NCBI GenBank assembly: GCA_963969595.1
Contig: OZ018408.1
Location: 8,119,823-8,183,822, forward strand
From: Neckera pumila
Taxonomy: Eukaryota > Streptophyta > Bryopsida > Hypnales > Neckeraceae
Direction: 5' to 3'
DNA: 64,000 bases
Shown piece by piece: positions 47,553 to 59,322 of the stretch (within the stretch, counting starts at the first letter, position 1; each line of letters opens with the position of its first letter). Position numbers and translations under genes: made by a program. Under the pieces are notes generated by a model, which made no database searches, was not told the origin of the DNA, and saw only the letters and a list, made by a program, of their open reading frames with translations.

Positions 47553-50500
47553 TCAAAGAATGATCTCCTCTGCGTAAAAAGGGCTGTCACAACCAGCTGA
47601 AAGATCATCCAAAATGACCCATTCATCTGTCACTCGATTGAATTCCTGTTCATGAACAAACATAAAAATTAATTAAACTTTCAGTAACAAGGCATAACCA
47701 TTGTAACAAAGGGTACTCAGAGCAAGGTTAAATGTACAGAACTTGAGATATTCTAACTACAAAATATAAATGAATTTCAGGACTGCAAATGGGATACACG
47801 ACAAATGCAGGGGTGCTGATGATGGCATTGAACATTCTATGGAAACTTGAAAACAGTTCAGCACCTGAGAATACGTTACTCACAAATTTCAATAACGAGA
47901 ATGTAGAGCAAAATACTCAAAATAGATTAGGGAGAGAGTTGTAAAACATACTGTCCTAAGTATGCGCAAGTCAGGCAAGGACGCAAAAGCTGCGCTCTCC
48001 ATGGGATCAGCTCTCCACACATTACTGTCGGGCTCTCTATACAGAGGCTCGACTTCCACAAGCGTCAAATTCTGCACAATTATTATCAGCACAATATCTC
48101 AAAAATGGAGCTTATTACTGTAAATTCATAACGAGCTTCAGTAAGAAGGCAGTTTCAACAGGTTTGTAATAAGATATGCAAACTACCACCACAAAGGGAG
48201 GGTGCAGTACCTCTAATGAAAGTTTGTCTTTGTCTCCTCGATCTACACTCCCATTAAAAACATGCAAGAAAAAGAAAAAGCCAAGTAATCACTAAGTACG
48301 AGTCAACCATACGAAGATCAAGGACCTCCAAAACAGAAGACAGGCAAGGGCTTGACAGACGGCGCATTTAAACTACCAATTCTGTTCCTACTACGGATTT
48401 CCAATCAGCTTGGTTTGGGAAGACGACACATCTATACAGGAGAGAATCTTCAACACTTACCAATGTTTCGACTGACAACAAGGCCAACCCCTACACATGG
48501 CAACGGCATCAAGTCAGTACTCTTCAACCATTCACAAGCAGATGGTGATGTATCTGTTCACAAACTGGGCACATGTTCTTACAACTCTCCCACAAAGAAT
48601 GACAAAATTAATACCTCTCAGTCGATCATCTTGATGTTGAGCTTTGATAGCATCAGAAAGGGGATACTCTACAACATCACCATTTTGGGCTTCTGCGCCC
48701 CACAAGCTTTCGCCATTTTCAGGAGTATAGGCTGACCCTGATCTTGCTGCAGCTGAACTGCGCGCATCTCCCTTCCTTGATCTGCCATTGCCTCCACGAA
48801 TGAACATCTTGGTGCAGATAGAAAGTTGACGGCCGGAAAATAGAAAGGAAACATCCTAAGTGGGCAATGAGAGAATTGCTACAGTTGAGGGCAACAGCTA
48901 CACTCTTCAGCGCTGCCTCCAAATCAGATTAACCCCTAGAGGACCGAGAATTCATGGTTATGAAACGAACAAATGGATTAATCGTATTGTCAAGAATATA
49001 ATTCAAATGGGCCCAACTTTTATATCACTAGAGTCGGTGAAGAACATTGCACATTTTGGCCAATGAATAAAGAAAATTGGACCAAAAGAAAACCCAGTAT
49101 GGTCTTCTCAAAACTGCTTAAGAAACAAGAGGTTCCATTTGAGCTTCTTCGTAATTCTCTTGATCTCTCAAGGGCTCCTTTAGGACGTACATATATATAT
49201 TCTGAATGCAGATATAATCTTTTTGGCTGAGCTGGAGGAGTCTCTTCAACATAATTATCCCCACTAAAGAAACTCAGATTCAGACAAAAAAAAGCAAACG
49301 GAACGGTTTCCATTTGTTCGTCAGGTGCTACAACTGAGTTGGCATTTCCAAATCTAACCCTACAGTGCACACAAAATAAAACAAGAACACAAAAATGCAG
49401 ACGATTTGTTGAGAGCCACTACAGATAGGAAAGGATTCTGTATAAAACTTGTTGAGCGAAAAAACAAACTGAGAATGGTTTGAAAACTAACTTCCTCTTG
49501 AAGGGCTTGAACTCAGCCCAAGTCTCCCACACTTCCGAAGCAGCTCCCCTTCTACTGCTGTCGCGACCCTTGAGACCTTGTTCACCAGTCTCATCATACA
49601 CAACCCTCAATTCTGGGTCGATGAGCACCTGGGACAATAACATAAATACACCGGAGACACAGAATCACGGACATAACAATGTAAAAATTTATCTTTCTCG
49701 ATTACAGTTCTCCAATGACCACTGCACGACAAATTCGGTAAAAGGACAGGATTATCAAAAGAAATGCCATATGAATTCCGATAGATGCTTAAATTATACA
49801 CTCAAGCAATCAACCCCTGTTCAATTGTTTTCACATCTAATTACCCTCGCATTATCTTGAAATTTCGATCACCTTGCAAGGTGCTCCAAATGGAATCCTT
49901 ATCAATATCAACATTTTCACATTGTACTCAAAAATTGTAGAATCGTGCAATCAGAAACTACAGAAACAATTCCTACCAGCACGGAGACGTGCGTGCTCCA
50001 CATTAGAGCCTCTCAGACCAGAATACAAACCCTAAAAATAGCTACAACGGAATGCTACTCCTCCACGACGCAAACAATAAACTAAGAATTGGTCCCTCCC
50101 AAGCGATGAATAAATAGCACATAACGTAACCACACAAAATTGCGACACTCCAAAATCATGCAATGCGTACAAACATAGTTTGAGAACACTCACTACCAGA
50201 ATTGCAAAATCAGAACTCTTCTCGGATTTAGAGCATCTCCATTGAACCCTTGTAACTTTCGCATCTTGTATCCAAATGACTCATTGTTTCGTGCGTTGGG
50301 ATCATCAAAGCGATTTAGGAATTTCTTGAGTTTTTATCATACCTCGTAAGCGTTGCTGAGTTCCACGAAGCGCGCCTGCGCGTCCGGGTGCGAGCTAACA
50401 TCCGGGTGGTAGTTCTTGGCCAAATTGCGGTACGCCGTCTTGAGCTGCGCCGGAGAGGCCGCCCTGTCCACCTTGAGCACCTCGTACAACTGCGTGTGGG

Positions 50501-50558
50501 CAGCTCGACAAGCCACCACGGCCGACGTCCTCGCCATCATCGCCACAGCCATCGCCAT
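47553..50558 (-). CDS. J-domain (DnaJ-like) protein, organellar type (6 exons)
   Basis: An HSP70 co-chaperone. Minus-strand exons: 50558-50343, 49628-49492, 48781-48615, 48236-48211, 48071-47952, 47645-47553; the joined frame gives about 252 residues. The J-domain occupies about 21-90: LYEVLKVDRAASPAQLKTAYR, the essential HPD in KNYHPDVSS, then VLIDPELRVVYDETG. The region VWETWAEFKPFKRK and the C-terminal half (NGDVVEYPLSDAIK, LTLVEVEPLYREPDSNVW, DEWVILDDLSAG) belong to a plant J-protein subgroup I cannot name. The first 20 residues look like a short targeting leader. Exon 4 is only 26 nt. The acceptor of exon 3 was chosen because it alone keeps the frame. Intron 2 holds a TTAA element. Five other start-side Met codons are near, and the first was taken. 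Confidence 0.85.
48933..49185. mobile_element. ~0.25 kb TTAA element in J-protein intron 2
   Basis: Left end CCCCTAGAGGACC directly follows TTAA (48929-48932). The right end GCTCCTTTAGGA is recognisable, but its TTAA has decayed. The interior aligns with 1718-1929 and 63176-63356 (for example GTGAAGAACATTGCA shared with the latter). Confidence 0.65.
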
Positions 50559-50886
50559 TTTGCTCGGCGAGAGCGAGTTTGCGAAGGTGTGAGCTGCTGC
50601 TGCTGAAGATTGTCAAGTGAAAGGGGGTGGGAGTGACGATACCCGGAATGTGATACTCGGAATATGTTTATGACCGGATAGGAACTCTTCTGGAATCCTG
50701 GACTGGCTCGTTGTTTCATGCCGCGTGGTATTTTTATCTTCTGTACAGGTCTTCGTTAATATCAAATTTTGTGTAAGGTACTGTGGTCTGCTCTATGTTC
50801 TTAATGCGATCTCTATCTAGGAAGGCGTGACATGTTGCAAGAAATATTCAATAATATTGTTAATATCTATTGAATGGTCACTTTAA

Positions 50887-51373
50887 CCCCTAAGTGCTCT
50901 GACAACAAACATATTGAAACTTAAGTTTCATCCTTGTGACTACTTGGATGAAAGTCATCCTAATTTGTGGAGATACTTTATCAAGTTGTTGTCCTAACCA
51001 AGCCAAAATTGCATTGAATCTAGTTCAAAAGTGAATTTGCAAAAATGAGTTCATAGACTAAAAGAATACAAAAATCTCAAAAAATCATCAAGTCAAAAAC
51101 AACTCATTTCAAATCCATTCCAACAAATAGTATTCAAAAAATGCTAATATTTTGCTTGTAACTGAATTTAGAAGGAAATTTGAAATTTCTTTTCAAAATT
51201 TATATAAAAATATTGGTGATAGCGTTGGTGAATCTAAGTATATGGATGGAATCTACAACTCAAAGTCTACAACTTTTATTTTTACATCATTTCCAATGTA
51301 TTCTTTCAAATAACACTTTATAATGATTTTTCTCAAATTGTGAATTCTGGAGAAGGCTCTGGACGTTTAGGGG
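50887..51373. mobile_element. TTAA element, 487 bp
   Basis: Ends CCCCTAAGTGCTC and GGACGTTTAGGGG (similar over the first 7-8 bases, weaker inward), exactly flanked by TTAA at 50883-50886 and 51374-51377. The duplicated region at about 54150 has TTTAC at the corresponding point and no element. Confidence 0.75.
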
Positions 51374-51720
51374 TTAAAACCAGACCTAATTCTTGAGCTC
51401 CCTAGTACCCAAAATTTGCAACTCACATTTGATCATTATAATCTCATAAGAAGTACTAAAAAAACATCCACAATTTTTCCCCAAATTGCCCTCTTTAACC
51501 TTCTCGCAATTTCAATGGCCCCCTCTTGTGAATACTATTTTTTTAATCGGTAGGGCCAACTTGAATTGTAGCTGTGGCCTAATTTTTGGATTTATTTTGG
51601 ACGCTCAAGGATTAATATCAAATACTTTGGCCTCATATCACCTTATGTATTGTACACACTCTAAGGTAACTACACTGAATTGTGCTGGATTAAGTAATTG
51701 AGCATTATTTCTGATATTAA

Positions 51721-52864
51721 CCCCTAAAGGACCATTTGTCCCTCGGTGGACAATTCGGGTCTGGATAGGTTCCTACTGCCTCAAATTTTTATTGATGTTT
51801 TTTTGGAATTTTTTGAGGTTGTGTATTTTTGCAAGAGCTTTGTGAATATATAATTTTTATTTTAATTGATGCCTAGGAGCAAAAGTTATGGCATAATAAG
51901 CAAAAATGGAGTTCAGGGAGCAACACAAACAAAAATACAAAAAGTCAAAATAATTTGTTTTCAAATTTTTTCTCAAAGATTGTATTTTTGTCTACATGTG
52001 AAGCTTTGTTTCATTTGATATAGATTACTAATGAGAAAGTTATGGACAATCTTAGTTTTTTGGGCAATCTAAGCATTTTTTTGAAAAAAATAACTTATAG
52101 GATTCATTTTTGAATGCAATTTTTAGAATTTTTCAAAGAAAATTGTTAGACAAGGTTAGATTTTCTTGTTAGAAAAATCTCACTGTTGGAATTATTGTGA
52201 TTCGATTCCATCTAAAAGCTAAGGTACAACCACCCATTCCCGATCAGAGACCCAATTGCGACTGGTTCTAAAGACGGTACTCATTTTAGAACTTAGATAT
52301 AGGTACACCATAGATAGCTTATTATTTGTTGACCAAAACAATAAGCTATCTAGGGTGTAAGAACATTTCAATTCTAAAATGAATACCGTCTCTAAAAACG
52401 ATCGCAATAAGGTCCCTGATTAGGAATGGGTGGTTCGACCTTATTAACAATTTAGTTATTTCTTCAATCTTGAATCCATTTCTACTTAACAGTTTTTTAA
52501 TGAATGACAATTAAGTGCTTTTTTTCCTAAATTTTTTTGGTAGATTTTCAACTCAACTATTTAACATAAATAAATAGAAAATATAAATCGGTAGTCCAAA
52601 AAAATTGAAAGAAAAAGATTCAAAGCCAAATTACCTAGTCAAGGTGCCAAAAAATTTGTTTTCTTCACTTTAAATGCATATTTCTTGCAATCTACATGGT
52701 CAAAGTTTCTGAAATTTCTTCCACGTATTCATATACTAGTCAAATATAAGATATTATACTTGGATATGCAAATAAAAACAATTTTTAAAGCTCTTTTCTC
52801 TTTGCAATAGAAATGACAGTTTTAAGTGGTTTTTGATAGGAAAATCACCTTGGTCCTTTTAGGG
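51721..52864. mobile_element. TTAA element, ~0.92 kb subfamily, copy 2 (with nested insertion)
   Basis: Left end CCCCTAAAGGACC after TTAA (51717-51720). Right end GGTCCTTTTAGGG before TTAA (52865-52868). Total 1144 bp; subtracting the nested 220-bp element and its 2-bp duplication leaves 922 bp, matching the 910 and 924 bp of copies 1 and 3. It is in opposite orientation to copy 1. The paralogous site at about 54278 (TTGCTAAATTGCC) is unoccupied. Confidence 0.88.
52222..52441. mobile_element. TA-flanked AGGT-ended element nested in a TTAA element, 220 bp
   Basis: Ends AGGTACAACCACCCATTCC and GGAATGGGTGGTTCGACCT are inverted repeats with two mismatches, flanked by TA (52220-52221, 52442-52443). 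The element at 37570-38042 shows the uninterrupted site (AGAAGCTATTAACAATTTAG) with a single TA, so the TA duplication and the element limits are directly visible. Confidence 0.92.
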
Positions 52865-52934
52865 TTAAGTTACCAACTTTTGTTATGAATCTTGTTGGAT
52901 GCATGTCAACAAAGAATTTTGGATTCCTTTCTTA

Positions 52935-54360
52935 GGTATTTTGCGAAGGATTGTCAAGCGCACAAGGGGTGGGAGTGGCGATACCCAGATTGTGATACCC
53001 GGACTATGTTTATGACTGGATGAAAATTCATTTGGAATCCTGGAGTGGCTTGTGGTTTCATGCCACGTACAGTACTGTAAGTTACATAACATTGCATACT
53101 GACTCTAGAGGTTCCCTAGCCTGAAGATAAAACTTTACAAAGATTTCTTCTTTTGCTGTGACTTTGGTTGAATTCTGAATTTTGGATTGGCTGTTTTCTC
53201 CTGTTCAACAATGTTGTTAGGCTCATTTGCAATCATAACGCTATAACAGCTCCTAAATTGGAGGGAGTAAAAGGGGACCTTGCAACATTGCTTAATAATG
53301 ACTAGTGTGCCCTGTGCTGTTGCCACAACCAAATCATAGTAAAAAATAATTTTTTAATTTTTTAATTCATGTAAAAACTTTGAAATTCAATACTTTTTGC
53401 ACCATCATTCCAAATGCCATGAAACAAAGCCCGTCCACCCCTCCTCGCCAAGAGCTTTCCAACGGTACCAAGAACGCGACCAAAATCAAAGTAAAAGTAG
53501 TTTTCTAATTTTATGATCCATAAATACTTTGAAATTCAATAACTTCCGCACCGTAGGTCCAAACGCCATGAAACCAAGCCTCAGCCCCGTGCACCCCTCC
53601 TTGCCGAGTCCTTTCCGACGATACCAAGCACGCGGCCAAGGGACGCACGGTCCGAGAGATCTTAATGTAACAAAACAAACAAACAAACAAACAAACAAAC
53701 AAACAAACAAACAAACAAACAAACAAACAAACAAACTTAAGGTATGGATATGATTTTATCCTCTTTTTACTCTACAAATCTCATTAGTATCAACTTTTAT
53801 CTAAGGTATTGTAGTGTGATCTTAAAGTGACCGTATTCTAAATGCGACCCTAGGATAAGGATAAACTGACCCCCTTGGGATAATGCGGGAATTTTTATTT
53901 TCTACGCATGATAAAATTTGCAAACTTTGAATTTATATTTGCAATCAAAGGCCTCAAATTAGCTAGGAGAGATATACAAGGTAAATTAATCAAGTACAAA
54001 ATAGGGGGCTTTTTTTTATTTGCACCGTTGAAATGATTTGGGGGGCCAAGCGAGGGGACCTGTTGATCCCCACCCTATCTATCTAGGAATAAATGACATG
54101 TTGCAAGAAATATCTAGTACTGTCAATGATGAATTAGGTAGACTTAAATGGTTGCTTTACGAGCAGACTATCTTCATATCAAATACTCTAGTCTAGTGTC
54201 ACTTCTTGTATTAACACACCTTCTAAGGGAATTGTATTGAATTGTGTCGGAATAAGTAATTGAGCAATGTTTCTTGTTGCTAAATTGCCAATTTTTGTTA
54301 TGGATCTTGCTGCATGTCAACCAAGAATTTTGGATTTTTTTCTTATGTATTTTTTGAACA
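52935..54360. repeat. Tandem duplication of J-protein upstream region, copy 2
   Basis: Right-hand copy of the duplication that starts at 50590. It carries the dispersed (CAAA)n repeat at 53301-53741 and an extra ~230-bp stretch (about 53850-54080) not found in copy 1. No part of the J-protein coding region is included. Confidence 0.78.
53301..53741 (+). repeat. Dispersed repeat with (CAAA)n tract, copy C
   Basis: Starts ACTAGTGTGCCCTGTGCTGT, has two tandem copies of the internal module (ACTTTGAAATTCAATA ... CGGTACCAAG / CGATACCAAG), then a clean array of about 15 CAAA units, and ends CTTAAGGTATGG. The sequence after the tract also agrees with copy A for about 15 bases, so the tract lies inside the element, near its 3' end. 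Confidence 0.75.
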
Positions 54361-56579
54361 TTATGTGAATTAATTATGAATTTCAAATTATAAACACCTC
54401 GAGTGGTGCTAGTTTTAATTGGATCCTCCATTTAGCAAGGATCCAACTCGACTTTCAATTGATTAGATTGCTTGCAACATGTTTAGTTGACATTCCAAAA
54501 AAGATGAAGTAGAATAAGTCATGCTTTATTGTCATTCCTAAAACATTTAAGTAGTGTAAGAATTAGAATAAGGGTAATGCTTTCTACAATGACCATATTG
54601 AAATAGGCTCCACATTGCTTTCTAGAATAAGTATTGAACTGAAGGTTTAACACAGTAGCTTTTAACTCTATTATCTAACTTTACTAGTACATATTTTTGG
54701 ATACACGTTGCCATGTTGGTAATGATTGATTCTAATTTTATGTAATTGACTTTGTCTATAGGCTAACTTTGACAGTCTTTCTCTTTTGTACTCACACTAT
54801 CACATTAAATTATGATATAAAAAACTAATCTATGCAATGATAATAGAACAATATGACATGTGATAGTTAGAATTTTGAAAAATACCATACAAACTATAGT
54901 CCAACTTGACAAGTAGGTGTCCAACTATAGCAAGATAAGTTTGATCTGTTGATGCAAATCAAAATTTGCTCCAGAACTATGACCTTCAAGTGCAAAGAAC
55001 TTTGAATTTTTCAACCTTCTATTAGATGAAGGTTCAAAGTGCATACCTTTGTCAACACCACTGATTGTTGTGAATATTTGCCAAAATAATGAAACAAGGT
55101 AGTTGCGCCTTATTGCGACCCATTTCAAAAAATCACTCCAACTTACAAATTCTTTTCCAAAATGTACAATGTACTAACTATTCATGAGAGTCTAGTTTGG
55201 TTAGAATATGAGTATATTGTACACCTATATGACTAACTGCATCACTTATAAAATTGAATGATTTATTTATTATATATTTCTGTATTATCCAAAAAATACA
55301 TACAAAATAAGTTCTAAAATATCCTTTTCATTTTGACACAACCAATTTCTTGATAGTTTCATAATAGGCACCATACTCAACTAATGATAGGAACAATTTT
55401 CAATGTAAATTAAATGGTATTGAATTAATTGTAACTCCATTCTAAAATTGACCTTTGAAGCTTATTCTTTGAAATGTACAATCTCTATTCATGAGAGTCT
55501 AGGATAAATTTTAGATACACCTATTTTAGGCACTTTGAGAACTCATAGTATCCATGGTACTCACATGGTGTTGGATAAAGGCATTAAAAAAATTAAGAAT
55601 CTTCTTCTAATTTCGAAAATCCAACAAAAAATTCGGTCACTAAATACTATGAACAATGCTCAATTGCTTATTCAAACGCATTTAGATATAAAAATACCTT
55701 AGATTGAATTTCTATATACAAAATTGGCCTAGCTTTGCAAAGAAGACAAAAATTAATTATGGAGTTCTACCTAGTAGTATACACTATTGTTTGCCAAGAA
55801 AAGAATCAAAACTATATCTAAGATAAAATTTTGCCAAGGATAGTTGCAAGAAAAGATGGCTCATTTTGTAGTGTTTTGGCAGTTTCAATGCAATTTTTTG
55901 GGAGTACTATAAAATTAGGAGAAAACTCTTGAAATATATAAAAATCACGGCCAATGTAGACACCTACAAGAAAAATGTATCCTAGGAAGGAAAAGCATTG
56001 AAAAAATCTCCAAATCCGAAAATTAGAAAAGTGCAGAATCTTCATGAAATGTATACTTTGATGATTTAATTTGTGAAAAATAGGAAAAACAATTTACAAA
56101 GAAACTAGAAATTAGTTGTTTGTGAGAGCTTAATGGTGACAACATTTCACCAAAAGAATGATCTTGAAACCCTCTCCAATATTCAAAAGTGCACAAGCAA
56201 GGGCGCCTTATTTGCACCAACCTAGAGGATATAAAATAATATATTTTTGCATGCCGTTTGATAGAAACATGCTCGCCTTCTATAGAAGAAAACCATAGAA
56301 ATTTTATCTCTAGATCATTAATTTTGGATGTTCACTAATATTTAAAAATGCTAACCTTCAAAGTGTGAGAAATTAGCAAAATTGACTTTTTAAGTATGAA
56401 ATAAATTTATGAACTTTAAAAAAAATAAGGGATTTATTAACTATCAAAACATGTACTTTCAATTATAAAAATTCAAGTTCACCATCTTTATGCTTCAAAA
56501 GTTATAGTGAAAAACAAATCCATCTCTGGCCTACGTATGACACAAAAAAACCTCATCAGTTCTTGCAATCATCCTCAAG
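54361..56579. other. AT-rich intergenic DNA
   Basis: No gene or bounded repeat recognised in about 2.2 kb. Open frames are short and without domains. Confidence 0.5.
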
Positions 56580-57261
56580 CAGTGAGGACTAGATTTTATG
56601 ACTTTGAACATTTTTAACTTAAATGTTTTGCACTATAGAGTTTTGAGCTCTAAATATTTATAGTGGAGAATTAAGATGAGAATCTAGGTAGCAAAAAAAT
56701 CCAAAAAAAACTAATTTTCATTATTAAAATAATTGTTAAGTAGGTATGAGATAGAAGGAAATTCTAAAATATTAATATCTTTTATATGGAATTAAAAAGC
56801 ACTAATCCCAAATGGTGAGATTGTTGTAGCAAAAAAACTAAACCTTGTGGAACTTTTTTTTTGAAAAATTGTAAAAAGTGCATTTAGAAATGAATCCTAC
56901 AAGTTATATCTTTTAGGAAGATGCTCTAAGTGCCCGAAAACTAGATTGTCCATAACTTTTTCAAAAAAATCCAAATGAAATGAATCAAAGCTTTCTAGAT
57001 AGACAAAAATTATAATCTATAAGAAAAAAAATTTTAAAAACTGGCAAAGATTTTTTTGCTGCCCCTCGTACGTTGTTTTGAGCTTATTTGGACATAATTT
57101 TTCTTCCCGAGCATCGATTGAAAAAAAATATATATTCGCACGAAGCTTAGCAGTTTTTCTTTCTTCAATAAAAGTTTTGGAAAATCACAATTAAAATTCA
57201 GCCCGTCGATACCTGCCCGAAATCCCATTTGTCCCCCAAAGGGACAATGGGCTTTTAGGGG
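56580..57261. mobile_element. TTAA element, ~0.92 kb subfamily, left-truncated copy
   Basis: Begins inside the subfamily sequence at GAGGACTAGATTTTATGACTT and runs to an intact right end GGGCTTTTAGGGG followed by TTAA (57262-57265). Internal agreement with copy 1 (36027-36936) is high. About 230 bp of the left end is missing. Confidence 0.75.
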
Positions 57262-57440
57262 TTAATTACAATTTTGGGATGGTTGCTACTACATTCAAAT
57301 TTGAAGTGGTCACATTTCACTCAAGCCTTGTCTTGACCTCCAAATCCTAAACTCTCTACTTTGTGTGTCGCTATTTTTTAAAGTATCAAGGTATATTACA
57401 TGTGAGAGACCAATTTTGTTTATGAGTAATTATGCTTTAA

Positions 57441-58364
57441 CCCCTAAAATACCAAGGTAGTTTCTTGCTCCAAAACCACTGAAAACTGCCATTTCTGCTG
57501 CAATCACTCCCTAAACCAAAAAAAACTTTAAGAAAAAAATCTAACCATAGGATCTTGTACTTCACTTGTCTTAGATCATGTGGTAAAAATTTCATGAAGT
57601 TTGACCATACGGATTGGAAGATATTAGCATTTGAAGTTGGAAAAAGAAGCTTTTTTGCACTGCGGCCTGCAATTTCAGATGCCTTTGACGGTCATTTATG
57701 GAATTTTTTTGCACTACACACCATTAAGTTAAAAAATTTTGTGTTAAACATTTGAGTTTAGAGTCGGGGAAAAAATTTCAGAATGTCAAAACTTGATTTT
57801 TGCATATAAAAAAATTATTAAGTAGAAGCAAGTCCAAAATTGAACAAAACACTAAATCGTTAATAGCTCTTAGGTGGAATTAAAATACCATAATCCCAAC
57901 TATGGGATTGTTCTTGCAAACAAACATAACCTTGTCAAAAAAGAAAAAATTGGAAAAAAATTGAAAATTGCATTCAAAAATGAATTCTATAAGTTGTTTT
58001 TTGAAGAAAGATGCTTAGATTGCCCGAAAAACAAGATTGTCCATAACTTTTTTGTTCTAAGTCCAAATAGAATGAATCAAAGCTTCAAATGTAGAAAAAA
58101 ACATGATCTTTCAAGGAAAAAAACCAAAAAAAAAAAGTTCAATTTTTTGAAGTTTTTTTTTTCTGCCCGACAAATTGCTTTTAAGACTCAAGAGGGCATA
58201 ACTTTTGCTCCCGGGCACCGATTGAAAAAAAATTAAATTTTTAGAAAGCTAATGTGATTCCCTATCTTCAAAAAAAGTTTAAAAAAATTAGGCCAAAATT
58301 TTAGATTATACGAGCCTGCCCAAAAACTCAAGTGTCCCTCGAGGGGATTTTGGTCTTTTAGGGG
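57441..58364. mobile_element. TTAA element, ~0.92 kb subfamily, copy 3
   Basis: 924 bp. Termini CCCCTAAAATACCAA and TTGGTCTTTTAGGGG are inverted repeats with one mismatch in 15, exactly flanked by TTAA at 57437-57440 and 58365-58368. The interior is collinear with copy 1 but more diverged. No useful open frame. Confidence 0.9.
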
Positions 58365-58368
58365 TTAA

Positions 58369-59322
58369 ACAGGTCAAACTAGCAAGGCAAAACACTTAGC
58401 AATGTAAGTCAACAATTATTGACAAAGAAGAGAGAAGATTGTGCAGAACATGCTAAAGTTCTATAAATTGAACACGAGTTGAATTTTCTATAAATTAGGC
58501 AATCCTTGAATATTTATTTATTTATTTCAGGCAAACTAAATCAGTATTTTTCCAAAAATTTAGACACCCTTTTAATTATTATTTATTTTCTGACCAAGCT
58601 GCTAGGAAGCTACGATATTCAATGTAGATTTTTAGGGGGAACAAGTCGGTTCTGAGGACTCCTCCATTCTTGAAGACGGTGGCAGAGAGACTGTGAGAGA
58701 GTTTCCGCGTTCCTACCTAGTCCATCGACGTGGCACAACCCCCACTTTCCAGCTGTCCAAGGCCAGGCTTCGCGTATTCGACAACATGGCAAAGCCAACC
58801 GCAAGCATTCGTCCTCAGACGGACTCACTCATGATTCTTACCTTGCGCCTCCAATACCGGTAATCTGTTCAGTTATACTCGGATTTCACTTGGGTTACTC
58901 TCTTGATTTTGCACTGATCTAGCATTCCAGAAGAATCACCAATCCAGAACTTCAAGGCGGGCTCGGTCGGTGGAACTGTGGAAGGTGGTGGATGTCGCGG
59001 ATGCCGCAACCTACAGTACCCCTTTTGTAGTTTTGTGCACGATAGTCACGACTGTCGACTGGCCGATACCCATTTTCAATGCTCTTGTATGTCGGTAGTT
59101 TCTAGTGTCCCCAGTCAAACATCACTTTCGATTCATACTCTGTTTCCTTTGAAAACCCATTTTTAAGAACCCCAATTCACCGCTTATTGCTTCCACAGCT
59201 CGAGTGTGCCATAGCTTGAGTTCTCGCACAGCTTGAGTGATCGAGTAGAGTGGGTGTTTGTTTTTGCTCTTTCGGGAGTGCTTTCGTGGAATAGCAGCAG
59301 CATTTGAGAGAGAGAGAGAAAA
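58369..59322. other. Upstream region of the ERD7-like gene
   Basis: Composition becomes balanced from about 58610. Positions 59168-59322 probably are 5' UTR, ending in a GAGAGAGAGA tract just before the ATG. No separate gene is recognised at 58619-59166 despite short open frames. Confidence 0.5.

Larger units (their letters stand above)
50590..52930. repeat. Tandem duplication of J-protein upstream region, copy 1
   Basis: Starting in the promoter of the J-protein gene, landmark blocks occur in the order ATTGTCAAG / GATACCCGGA / ATGTTTATGAC / GGAATCCTGGA, then GACATGTTGCAAGAAATAT, then TCAAATACT...GTAATTGAGCA, then TTTTGTTATG.ATCTTG and AAGAATTTTGGATT. The same order recurs in 52935-54360. 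Copy 1 is interrupted by TTAA elements at 50887-51373 and 51721-52864, which copy 2 lacks. Confidence 0.8.

Noticed and set aside
847..50558. A gene cluster or operon-like pathway
   Set aside because: Neighbouring genes act in unrelated processes (carbon metabolism, proteolysis, DNA repair, ribosome hibernation, cilia, transport), each with its own introns and mixed orientation.
53529..53753. Open frame with a TNKQ repeat, related frames at 4111-4341 and 34688-34981
   Set aside because: It starts at a TTG and its repeat part is a translation of the CAAA tract inside a dispersed repeat; no sign of selection for coding.
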